Of a stretch of DNA of 32,599 nucleotides, positions 14,947 to 24,969 are shown piece by piece (the stretch's first letter is position 1; every line of letters begins with the position of its first letter). Below the pieces are notes generated by a model. That model made no database searches, was not told the DNA's origin, and was given only the letters and a program-made list of their open reading frames with translations. Made by a program: the position numbers and the translations under genes. Origin of the DNA: DATLYB01 sp964502525. GTDB lineage: Bacteria; Bacteroidota; Bacteroidia; Chitinophagales; CAIOSU01. The stretch spans positions 1 through 32,599 of the forward strand of contig CAZCXH010000042.1 in NCBI GenBank assembly GCA_964502525.1, given 5' to 3'.

Positions 14947-15138
14947 TTCCGCATGGGAATTTATTTTGAAATAGTTGGAAAACAACCATTTCCAATTTGA
15001 GAATCAACTTATTATATTTACGACTGGAAACAAGAAATGAGAAAAAAACAGTTCTTTGACATGTTGTATTCAGCAAAAAGAGAAGCTGGGATAAAGTTTC
15101 AAAGTATTGGTTATCATAAACATAGAGGGAAAAACGGA
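14947..15138 (+). promoter_or_regulatory. CRISPR leader
   Basis: This AT-rich region lies between cas6 and the first repeat, on the side expected for the leader because the repeat ends in the 5'-handle sequence ATTGAAAC and the cas genes are upstream. It contains an inverted repeat TTGGAAA/TTTCCAA (14975-14981, 14989-14995), a near -7 box TATATTTA (15013-15020) and an ATTGGTTAT word at 15106 that echoes the start of the repeat 33 bp further on. Its last base is A (15138). Leader function is inferred from position. Confidence 0.7.
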
Positions 15139-15150
15139 ATTGGTGAGTAG
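15037..15150 (+). CDS. Possible 37-residue leader ORF ending inside the first CRISPR repeat
   Basis: An ATG at 15037 opens a frame MRKKQFFDMLYSAKREAGIK, continuing through FQSIGYHKHRGKNGIGE and stopping at TAG 15148-15150, which is part of repeat 1. The peptide is strongly basic. The near -7 box TATATTTA lies 16 nt upstream of the ATG. It may be a chance frame in an AT-rich leader, or a small protein or leader peptide. No family is recognised. Confidence 0.25.
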   Translation: MRKKQFFDMLYSAKREAGIKFQSIGYHKHRGKNGIGE

Positions 15151-18100
15151 AATCCATCACAACAAGGATTGAAACGATTTATTCTCACTAGTAAGCATTG
15201 GCGGCACAGCTATTGGTGAGTAGAATCCATCACAACAAGGATTGAAACCGCGATGCTCTTTCCCGATGCTTTCGGCTCAATAAATAATTGGTGAGTAGAA
15301 TCCATCACAACAAGGATTGAAACTCAACCCCACAATCTTACCGTTTGGTATGTACGCTAATTGGTGAGTAGAATCCATCACAACAAGGATTGAAACAGGA
15401 AGAATACAAAGCAGCCGAAGCGCGGCTGTTCGATTGGTGAGTAGAATCCATCACAACAAGGATTGAAACTTTAAAATATGATAGTCAATGACATCTTTTG
15501 CCTGGAATTGGTGAGTAGAATCCATCACAACAAGGATTGAAACGGTTATTGATGTTTGCGTTCAGTCCGACCAAAGCGCAATTGGTGAGTAGAATCCATC
15601 ACAACAAGGATTGAAACTCTTCCATTGACCGCAAGCTGAATAACAACATACCCATTGGTGAGTAGAATCCATCACAACAAGGATTGAAACAATGGAGCCG
15701 ATATAGTGCGCGTGGAGGAGGTTGATAATTGGTGAGTAGAATCCATCACAACAAGGATTGAAACGCAATCGCTGTTAAGTGGTGCTAACATTGAAACACG
15801 AATTGGTGAGTAGAATCCATCACAACAAGGATTGAAACTGTCGAGCGACTGTTTCGAGGTCGCCTGCGAAAGTTAATTGGTGAGTAGAATCCATCACAAC
15901 AAGGATTGAAACGGGTTATTAGACGAAAGCGAACTCGACACCATGCCGTAATTGGTGAGTAGAATCCATCACAACAAGGATTGAAACATATAACCTTTTT
16001 TGTAATCTTGCGCACCTTCGGAAAATTGGTGAGTAGAATCCATCACAACAAGGATTGAAACACGATGTGGAAGGGAGTTTCGGATGGCAGAACATCAACA
16101 TTGGTGAGTAGAATCCATCACAACAAGGATTGAAACAGGGTGAAAATATTGCAACGACTTAAACATCTTCCATTAATTGGTGAGTAGAATCCATCACAAC
16201 AAGGATTGAAACTATCAGTAAGGTTTGTCGGGTCGGTGTCCTTACTCAAAATTGGTGAGTAGAATCCATCACAACAAGGATTGAAACCTGATTTTTCTGA
16301 TTGGTTTCTTCGTCAGTTCGTTATTGGTGAGTAGAATCCATCACAACAAGGATTGAAACCTTCTACATTAACGAGCCTTGACGATGCGTTCAGTATAATT
16401 GGTGAGTAGAATCCATCACAACAAGGATTGAAACATAATACTGCACCCTCCCTGCACTTACACGGCACTAATTGGTGAGTAGAATCCATCACAACAAGGA
16501 TTGAAACAGAGTATGCACGGATTACACAGCACCAAACTTGACAATTGGTGAGTAGAATCCATCACAACAAGGATTGAAACAGTCAAGCTCCGGCAATGGC
16601 GGGATGATGAATGATTAATTGGTGAGTAGAATCCATCACAACAAGGATTGAAACCGTATAACCATTACCGGAACCGGAATCACGATAGGTAATTGGTGAG
16701 TAGAATCCATCACAACAAGGATTGAAACAGTTTGGCAGCACTGCGTTTTCATCGGGTTCGGGAGAATTGGTGAGTAGAATCCATCACAACAAGGATTGAA
16801 ACAGATTAAACATTCATGGATAATAAAAATAACGGAAGAATTGGTGAGTAGAATCCATCACAACAAGGATTGAAACGCCATATTATTTCGTTTCTCAATA
16901 TCCAATTCCTGTAATTGGTGAGTAGAATCCATCACAACAAGGATTGAAACTTTTCATCCCAATAGGGATTCAGCCTGTGAATGGAAAATTGGTGAGTAGA
17001 ATCCATCACAACAAGGATTGAAACCTACAATCGTTCACGTATTGATCGTCTTGGGCGCAAATTGGTGAGTAGAATCCATCACAACAAGGATTGAAACGAA
17101 TATTCTCCCGCTTGTCCCCTGGGAGCATAGATAATTGGTGAGTAGAATCCATCACAACAAGGATTGAAACATTCTGATGTAATCGCTCACCATCTCAAAC
17201 ATCAGAATTGGTGAGTAGAATCCATCACAACAAGGATTGAAACTTATTACCAACATGAAGAAGCATTTCTTCAAATGCAAAATTGGTGAGTAGAATCCAT
17301 CACAACAAGGATTGAAACATGAGGTGTCGCACCTGTCAATGGTACATTCTGATAATTGGTGAGTAGAATCCATCACAACAAGGATTGAAACGGCCATAGT
17401 AATAGCCAATCAGCTTGTGTAATGCCAAAATTGGTGAGTAGAATCCATCACAACAAGGATTGAAACCCTCGTTATTGAGCCTGTTCATTGAGTTCTGTAT
17501 GCATTGGTGAGTAGAATCCATCACAACAAGGATTGAAACCGAAATGACAGCTTAATGTTATTCAGCTTCACTTCTTATTGGTGAGTAGAATCCATCACAA
17601 CAAGGATTGAAACTAGGAACTGGCGGGGTCAACTATGTTACTGGCATTGATATTGGTGAGTAGAATCCATCACAACAAGGATTGAAACATTTCAACGCCT
17701 GCTCGTCATTGTGAATCCATCCTGATTGGTGAGTAGAATCCATCACAACAAGGATTGAAACAAGTTACGATGGCGGGAGCCAATAAGCTGTTAGGTATTG
17801 GTGAGTAGAATCCATCACAACAAGGATTGAAACACACTATAAGGGATGAATTTCCTGTTGCGATCAAGCATTGGTGAGTAGAATCCATCACAACAAGGAT
17901 TGAAACGCCCGCCTCTTTTCAGCCTCAAAAGCAGTTTCTTCCAATTGGTGAGTAGAATCCATCACAACAAGGATTGAAACTTTTCACGCTTATCCAATTC
18001 CCTGCGGATTTCTTATTGGTGAGTAGAATCCATCACAACAAGGATTGAAACTTGCGGATTGGGAGGCAGCCTACAAGACGCGCATGGATTGGTGAGTAGA

Positions 18101-20913
18101 ATCCATCACAACAAGGATTGAAACCCTCCGGAACACTCTTGTATGTCGCAACTGTAAGCAGTATTGGTGAGTAGAATCCATCACAACAAGGATTGAAACC
18201 TCTGTATTCACCAGAAGCCCAAGAGTATCGCCCGCATTGGTGAGTAGAATCCATCACAACAAGGATTGAAACACTGATTCTTTAACTGTTTGAGTTTCGC
18301 AACGCTATATTGGTGAGTAGAATCCATCACAACAAGGATTGAAACTGTTACACAGATTGCACGAGACTCAATATCACAATATATTGGTGAGTAGAATCCA
18401 TCACAACAAGGATTGAAACCCCCGGATCGCAGAACGCCCGGAACTCAGGCTCGGAATTGGTGAGTAGAATCCATCACAACAAGGATTGAAACAAGTCATG
18501 CTGGACAGGATTTAGTCCGAAGGTATTAGGCATTGGTGAGTAGAATCCATCACAACAAGGATTGAAACTAACTCTACATTGAATTTAGGCTGTTACAAGC
18601 TCTGATTGGTGAGTAGAATCCATCACAACAAGGATTGAAACTCATCAGGCAAAGAGCTTCTACTTTCCCAAATAGGCAATTGGTGAGTAGAATCCATCAC
18701 AACAAGGATTGAAACGTTTTTGGTGTTAATTAATGCCTGCAAGATAGCACTATTGGTGAGTAGAATCCATCACAACAAGGATTGAAACCCGGAGCAATCC
18801 AAACGGCTCAAATAGAAGCAAGCATTGGTGAGTAGAATCCATCACAACAAGGATTGAAACACTCTTATTGCCGCCTTGCTGTTTTCGCAAGCGGTGTATT
18901 GGTGAGTAGAATCCATCACAACAAGGATTGAAACTATCACAATTCCATTTTCGCGCAAATCCTTCACCCTGATTGGTGAGTAGAATCCATCACAACAAGG
19001 ATTGAAACTGGGAGCCGTAATCATAAAATGCACTTTATTAGGAATTGGTGAGTAGAATCCATCACAACAAGGATTGAAACTCATCATTGCTGATGCTCCA
19101 TAGATTCTACCCCAACTATTGGTGAGTAGAATCCATCACAACAAGGATTGAAACAAAAACTATCGAAAGCATGAACACCCAGCCGACATTGATTGGTGAG
19201 TAGAATCCATCACAACAAGGATTGAAACTATGCTCCGACCGATATGCAAACAATTTTGTGATATATTGGTGAGTAGAATCCATCACAACAAGGATTGAAA
19301 CAGCTTCACCGTTTTGATGTGACCTTGAGATGAATTGAATTGGTGAGTAGAATCCATCACAACAAGGATTGAAACGCGCTGCATTGGTAGCTACTGTTGG
19401 CGGGGTGATTATCATTGGTGAGTAGAATCCATCACAACAAGGATTGAAACATTAATAAAGTTATTAATTATATTGAGGGAGATGAATTGGTGAGTAGAAT
19501 CCATCACAACAAGGATTGAAACCCCTGCCTGAATATCTCAGTGTGCCGGGACTTGTCAAATTGGTGAGTAGAATCCATCACAACAAGGATTGAAACATGA
19601 TTAGCTCCGCATGGGCTTTCATTACAGTCTGGATTGGTGAGTAGAATCCATCACAACAAGGATTGAAACATAAGAAGGCTAAGAGCAAATGGGGAACAAA
19701 CCAGATATTGGTGAGTAGAATCCATCACAACAAGGATTGAAACAGCAGCGCAACGTGTCGCGCCTCGTGAAAAATGCCTTATTGGTGAGTAGAATCCATC
19801 ACAACAAGGATTGAAACAAATTTTCTCCAAATAAAGCAACGACTTCCTGATCTATTGGTGAGTAGAATCCATCACAACAAGGATTGAAACAGCGAATCCA
19901 CCTCTTTCTGCGTCTGCTGCCCGTGATTGGTGAGTAGAATCCATCACAACAAGGATTGAAACATAGCGAATGGATGATCGGCAGCCAGGTGTGGACGGGC
20001 ATTGGTGAGTAGAATCCATCACAACAAGGATTGAAACAGCACTTCGAGGAGTTGGGTCCACCATGTCATTTCCATTGGTGAGTAGAATCCATCACAACAA
20101 GGATTGAAACAGAAACTTTTTTGCACACGACAGCTCAGGTCGCATGGATTGGTGAGTAGAATCCATCACAACAAGGATTGAAACCTCATGACGCATACGG
20201 ATATGACGATTACCACGATTATTGGTGAGTAGAATCCATCACAACAAGGATTGAAACTCAAAAGCCTTGCGGAGCTCATTCAGCCTGCACATAATTGGTG
20301 AGTAGAATCCATCACAACAAGGATTGAAACAACATTAGTTGCTGTTCAAATGGATTTTCCGCAACATTGGTGAGTAGAATCCATCACAACAAGGATTGAA
20401 ACAACCTCATTGTATCCTCATGATGGCTTCCTGTTTCAAATTGGTGAGTAGAATCCATCACAACAAGGATTGAAACTCGAACATTGGTGCGTAGCCATTA
20501 TCATCATAAGAATTGGTGAGTAGAATCCATCACAACAAGGATTGAAACTCTACACATCAATTCATAAAAGGGCAGCAAAGGCTTATTGGTGAGTAGAATC
20601 CATCACAACAAGGATTGAAAACCTTGTTTCAAAATGGTACGGGTCGGAAAAACTTTATTGGTGAGTAGAATCCATCACAACAAGGATTGAAACCTGGAGC
20701 GCTCTTGCAAAAAAGCGATGCGAAAGACTATTGGTGAGTAGAATCCATCACAACAAGGATTGAAACTCTAAGCAATACGGATTGTTCCAGGTGCCTTCGA
20801 ATGATTGGTGAGTAGAATCCATCACAACAAGGATTGAAACTTGAAATCCTGGACCACATCCTTGCAACTGACAACTATTGGTGAGTAGAATCCATCACAA
20901 CAAGGATTGAAAC
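15139..20913 (+). CRISPR. CRISPR array, 79 repeats of 37 bp, 78 spacers
   Basis: By hand count the repeat starts at 79 positions from 15139 to 20877, at intervals of 71 to 76 bp, giving 78 spacers of 34 to 39 nt. The repeat begins ATTGGTGAGTAGAATCC and ends CAAGGATTGAAAC; the last eight bases ATTGAAAC are the usual crRNA 5' handle, so transcription runs left to right. All copies look identical except repeat 75 (20585-20621), whose last base is A instead of C. That lies near the end far from the leader, as expected for older units. In repeats 2-32 the base before the repeat is A in 26 of 31 cases; in repeats 33-79 only in 10 of 47. No repeated spacers were noticed. Confidence 0.99.
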
Positions 20914-21172
20914 TTGCAATTCTCCCCATTGTCGCGCACATCCGGCACCGTCTGTTAATAACTGCGTTCCCGCTTTTTTATAAAATAAATTAGATTAATG
21001 GCTGGCGCATTTCCACCGAAATGCATGTTCAATGAATTAGTTGACTGACAAGGCTTTTCGGGCGATAGGGATGCCTTGGAGGGAATTCAATGCAATAAGA
21101 CAATCTCAAAATCGCGCTGATCATTAAGCGGTTATTTCAAATTACAATTTGCTTCTCACAACAGGGCATATT
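20914..21172. other. Intergenic region after the array
   Basis: No gene is seen. The first 35 or so bases could be a last spacer without a following repeat. GCATTTC/GAAATGC (21007-21013, 21018-21024) is a short inverted repeat without a T tract. The promoter of the usher-like gene must lie here, but no exact -7 box was found. Confidence 0.5.
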
Positions 21173-24109
21173 TTGAATAAAAAATTGTACACGAGCGGCA
21201 AAGCCGGAATCTTACTTCTTGCATCCGTTATTTTTCTAATCAGCACACCCTCCGCTTTTGCCCAAAACAGCTTTGGCGTCTTGTTCAATTTTGTCAAACC
21301 CAACACGCAGCAGAGCCTCGAAGAAGTGGCGTCCAACGTTTTGAAGTTAAAAAACACCACGCGGCAAAAGCAGGAAGTCGTCATCAACATATCCATACCT
21401 GATGGATGGCAGCTTTTCAGCAAGGCAGGCCAAACGATTGCATTAAATCCCTATGATTCCGTTTTCGTGCCCGTAAGAATCATCCCCTCTAAAAAATCGC
21501 TGGGGAGCGTCAATTACGTGATCAATGCGTTCCTGACGTCATCCACCGGATTCCAGCTTGCCAATGACTATTGGTATATTGACATTAAAAAAATATCAAA
21601 CTGGATGGTGCAGATTCCGAGGCAAAAGATATACTTCGTCAGCGATTCCAATACCACGCAATTTGACCTCATCATGCAAAACCTCGGAAATTCCGATGAA
21701 GTGCTGACCGTTGACCTGATGCCCCAAAAAAATCTCCAGGTCATTGACTCGATGGGGAAGCAGATGCCTTATTCGCTGACCATTCCCATCAGGGCGGGAT
21801 CGGACTCGGTGATAACCTGCCGCGTGAGGAAAACGGCAGAAACAAAGCCCATTGCAAAGATTGAAGGCGGTGAAGATGACGCAAAGGAAAAATATTCCCT
21901 GAAAATCAGCGTGAGGAATGAGAAAGGCACTGCGCAGGACTCCAGGAAGCTTTGGCGCGGCAACATTGATTTCTTTGAATTGAGCAATGAACTCACCATC
22001 ACCGGGCACGGTTATTCAAGCCTTCCCGTCACCGTGGAGTTAAACAGCTATGACGTCCTCGATAACACCACCCTCTCGCTGGACATTTACGGCAGCGCCT
22101 TTTTCAACAAAGACCGGTCGCTCACCTACCGCTACCAGACCAATTATGTCAGCAACTTCGTGGAGCCAAACGCCTATATCGGCACATATCATTACCTGGG
22201 CTACTTCTCGCGGATGGGAGCCATTGAAATCGGCAACCTCAGCAGCGGCAAGCAGGGCGCATTCATCGGGGGCAAGGGCGCCAAGGCATCGCTGTTCACC
22301 AAAAGGAACCAGTTGAGCGGCATGTTTGTGCTGAACCCTGAAATTTTCAGAGGTCATTTCCAAAAAGGACTGGCAGTGAACAATGTTTTCCGGACAAGCA
22401 AATTCTCGAGCGACACTTACTTTCAGCAAAAATGGGACGACCAGTCGAAAATCAATTCAACATATGCAGGAACAGCGACCACTTTTCAAATTACGAGAAA
22501 ACATATAGTCAGGGTTGCATTGGGAGGAACGCATGACAAGCACTATCTGAATCCGGCAAGCCGTTTGAGCCTGTTCGGATTCGGCTATGAACTGGGCTAT
22601 ACGGGAAGCGTGAAGAAAATTTCATTCGGGATCAGCCACCGCTACGGATCGAAAAAATATTCCGTCAACAGCGGAGTATTGGCGTTCTCCCCCACCCTCA
22701 CTTATAACTTCACCGGCAAATACAGCCTTTCATTCATCTTTGATTATTACAACCGCGAAGCCGAAATGTATGCGGGCGGTGTTCAACTGCCGCCTCCACC
22801 GCGCACGGAAAGGCAGCGCTATGAGCTGCGGCTGGCGGCAAACACGCGGACGGCTAAAATCATCCTGAGGCCTTTTTATATGTACCAGGATATTTATCTG
22901 CTGCGCACCGCCACCAAAGCGGTCGGGCTTGATTACCGGCCGACAACAGAAAACGCCCTTAAGTTCTACTCAACCATTGAAGCGGGCTTTGTCAAAGCGT
23001 ATGACACGGGGCTTTCCGATTTCTTTTACCTGCAGTTTTTTGCCAATCTCAAATACCGCCAGCTCTCCTATTCATTCAGATACTTCTACGGACCTTACCA
23101 GACCATCGAACAGATAAGGTTTATTCAAACCGGAGAGAACCCGCAGAAGCTGGTGATGTCAGGCTACTATGATTACTGGATCATCAAAAGCAAGCTGCAG
23201 TTCAAGACCAACGCCACTTTCAACTATGACACCTACTTCAAGCGGCTGGGCTTCATCCTGCGGCCCGAGATGTTTTATTACACCAAAAGCGGGTTTGCCT
23301 TCAGCCTTTATGGGGAATACCTGCTGAACTCCCAAGCCGCGAGAGCCAATGCTGCCGGTGCCGATATCAGCGATGAACGAAGCACTACGCATGATTTTAA
23401 TTTCGGAGCAGGCATTAAAAAGACTTTTAACATTCCGCTTAATCGCAGGAAATTTCATGACGTGGAAATCACGGTGTTCAAAGACCAGAACGGCAACGGG
23501 GCGATAGACGCGGGGGAAGAAACGGCTGAGAACGTGCTTATCAATGTCAAAAGCGACATTCAGGCGGCACCGGACACAACCGGAACGGAGGAATCTTCCA
23601 AAGCTGTCAACTATGAATTACTCTCCAGCCGCGCGGGCAAGGTCAAATTTGAAAACCTTCCCACCGGAAACTATAACATCAACCTGATGCCGCTGGTGGA
23701 AATGGGCGGCTGGTTCCACGAGAAACAAATCACCTGTATCATTGACGGGAAAAAGAAGATTGACATTCCTTTGATTAAAGCCGCAAGGGTGGCCGGCAAC
23801 ATCGCGCTTGAAATGGACAAATATTCAAGATATGAAGGAACCATTGACCTGTCCAGAATTAGAATCACCGCAACAGGCGCTGGCGGAAACACCTATAGCG
23901 TGCTTACGGGAAAAGATGGTCAATTTTCAATGTTTCTCCCCATCGGGGAATACTCCGTTGAAGTCAATCAATCGGCACTGGGAGGCGCTTTTGAATTTGT
24001 GAAAAATTCAGTGAAAATAAATTTGAATAACCCCAATGCGAGCTATAACGTCACCTTCTATGTGCGGGAGAAAAAAAGAACAATGAACATCAAGGAATTT
24101 AAAGAATAA
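21173..24109 (+). CDS. Usher-like outer-membrane beta-barrel protein with Ig-like and SdrB/CnaB-like domains
   Basis: The product of about 978 residues has a signal peptide ending near STPSAFA-Q. No ATG precedes it. I chose TTG at 21173 because it gives a compact signal peptide MNKKLYTSGKAGILLLASVI; TTG at 21149 is an alternative. Residues about 30-260 look like two beta-sandwich domains with strands such as QEVVINISIPDGWQLF. Residues about 275-760 have alternating aromatic strands (YFSRMGAIEIGN, KISFGISHRYGSKKYS, YSLSFIFDYYNREAEMY) typical of an outer-membrane barrel. A calcium-loop-like motif VFKDQNGNGAIDAGEE opens a Cna-B/SdrB-like domain near 768, and another such domain ends the protein. 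With the PapD-like chaperone 11 nt downstream, it resembles a pilus usher. The sequence is not a classical FimD and the role is inferred. Confidence 0.6.
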   Translation: MNKKLYTSGKAGILLLASVIFLISTPSAFAQNSFGVLFNFVKPNTQQSLEEVASNVLKLKNTTRQKQEVVINISIPDGWQLFSKAGQTIALNPYDSVFVPVRIIPSKKSLGSVNYVINAFLTSSTGFQLANDYWYIDIKKISNWMVQIPRQKIYFVSDSNTTQFDLIMQNLGNSDEVLTVDLMPQKNLQVIDSMGKQMPYSLTIPIRAGSDSVITCRVRKTAETKPIAKIEGGEDDAKEKYSLKISVRNEKGTAQDSRKLWRGNIDFFELSNELTITGHGYSSLPVTVELNSYDVLDNTTLSLDIYGSAFFNKDRSLTYRYQTNYVSNFVEPNAYIGTYHYLGYFSRMGAIEIGNLSSGKQGAFIGGKGAKASLFTKRNQLSGMFVLNPEIFRGHFQKGLAVNNVFRTSKFSSDTYFQQKWDDQSKINSTYAGTATTFQITRKHIVRVALGGTHDKHYLNPASRLSLFGFGYELGYTGSVKKISFGISHRYGSKKYSVNSGVLAFSPTLTYNFTGKYSLSFIFDYYNREAEMYAGGVQLPPPPRTERQRYELRLAANTRTAKIILRPFYMYQDIYLLRTATKAVGLDYRPTTENALKFYSTIEAGFVKAYDTGLSDFFYLQFFANLKYRQLSYSFRYFYGPYQTIEQIRFIQTGENPQKLVMSGYYDYWIIKSKLQFKTNATFNYDTYFKRLGFILRPEMFYYTKSGFAFSLYGEYLLNSQAARANAAGADISDERSTTHDFNFGAGIKKTFNIPLNRRKFHDVEITVFKDQNGNGAIDAGEETAENVLINVKSDIQAAPDTTGTEESSKAVNYELLSSRAGKVKFENLPTGNYNINLMPLVEMGGWFHEKQITCIIDGKKKIDIPLIKAARVAGNIALEMDKYSRYEGTIDLSRIRITATGAGGNTYSVLTGKDGQFSMFLPIGEYSVEVNQSALGGAFEFVKNSVKINLNNPNASYNVTFYVREKKRTMNIKEFKE

Positions 24110-24120
24110 ACAGTTTGAAT

Positions 24121-24936
24121 ATGAAAAAATCGCCCCTCGCTGTTGCGCTGGTTCTTTCCGCGGTTTATTTGTCTTTTTCCCAAAGCGTGGCGGTTTCCCC
24201 TTCGCGCGTTTATTACAAGGTGAATATCGGTGATTACAAAAACCAGGTTATCCGCGTGACTAACAATTCAGATGCCACCCAATCATTCGCGTTAATGTTC
24301 GGTGATTTTGAAGCGCCAGGCTCCGAAGGCAAAAGCACGCTGATGGAGCCGGGCACCAGCGAGCATAGCTGCGCCAACTGGCTGAGCGCTGATCCTGCCT
24401 TCTTCCAGCTTGGCGCTGGGCAAACGCAGGAGGTAAGGATACTGCTACAGGTTCCCAACACGCCCGAAGCCAACACCGTGCGCTGGGCTACCGCCATCGT
24501 GAAACTGGTGAAAGAAAAGGATGCCGAAAAGGAAAATGCAACTGACGGGGTTGGAATGGGCATCCTGCAGACATTCCAGTTTGTGGTGCACATCTTCCAG
24601 ACTCCGCCATCGGTCACTTACATGAATGCCGAAATACTAAGCTTCAGGGAAATTACCGCTGCGGGCGACACAGCGAGGCGTGTTTCGCTTCTTGCTAAAA
24701 ACATCGGTGACGCCATCCTCAACTGCGCGTCATATATTGACATCACCTCCCTTAACACCGGTGAAGAACAGCGCCTGAAGCCGTTTGCATTCACCGTTCT
24801 CCCGGGAGGAAGCAGGGACGTGAAATTCACCTTGCCTAAAAACCTGAAATCCGGAAAATATTCGCTCCTTGGCGTAATTGACTATGGCAGCGAAACCGAA
24901 GTGCAGGCAGCTGAAATGGAAATTGAAGTGAAATGA
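24121..24936 (+). CDS. PapD-like periplasmic chaperone
   Basis: The 271-residue protein has a signal peptide (MKKSPLAVALVLSAVYLSF, cut near SQS) and two Ig-like domains. The first opens with AVSPSRVYYKVNIGDYKNQV, where the SPSRVYY segment matches the strand holding the conserved Arg of pilus chaperones. FFQLGAGQTQEVRILLQVP and FQFVVHIFQTPPSV match their later strands and the domain linker. The conserved Lys of PapD (K112) is not evident. Such chaperones stabilise subunits in the periplasm and hand them to an outer-membrane usher. I chose the ATG at 24121 over a TTG two codons earlier. The gene is 11 nt behind the usher-like gene and 33 nt before a secreted subunit candidate, so the three form one operon. 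Confidence 0.65.
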   Translation: MKKSPLAVALVLSAVYLSFSQSVAVSPSRVYYKVNIGDYKNQVIRVTNNSDATQSFALMFGDFEAPGSEGKSTLMEPGTSEHSCANWLSADPAFFQLGAGQTQEVRILLQVPNTPEANTVRWATAIVKLVKEKDAEKENATDGVGMGILQTFQFVVHIFQTPPSVTYMNAEILSFREITAAGDTARRVSLLAKNIGDAILNCASYIDITSLNTGEEQRLKPFAFTVLPGGSRDVKFTLPKNLKSGKYSLLGVIDYGSETEVQAAEMEIEVK

Positions 24937-24969
24937 AAAACGGCAACTGTATAAATACATCGGTATAAT

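Noticed and set aside
19081..19117. Spacer 54 contains GATTCTAC, equal to part of the repeat in reverse complement
   Set aside because: An 8-base match is expected by chance in this much sequence.
15562..20064. Many minus-strand frames across the array with a repeated NPCCDGFYSPI or MDSTHQ motif
   Set aside because: These are translations of the CRISPR repeat and spacers, not proteins.
20477..20511. Spacer 73 contains ATTGGTGCGTAG, one mismatch from the start of the repeat
   Set aside because: With 78 spacers and a 37-bp repeat, an 11-of-12 match has a chance of roughly one in five. Taken as coincidence, although a target in another CRISPR array is possible.
20914..21148. Possible second leader at the right end of the array
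   Set aside because: The repeat ends in the 5'-handle sequence ATTGAAAC, cas genes lie to the left, and the only altered repeat is near the right end, all placing the leader on the left.
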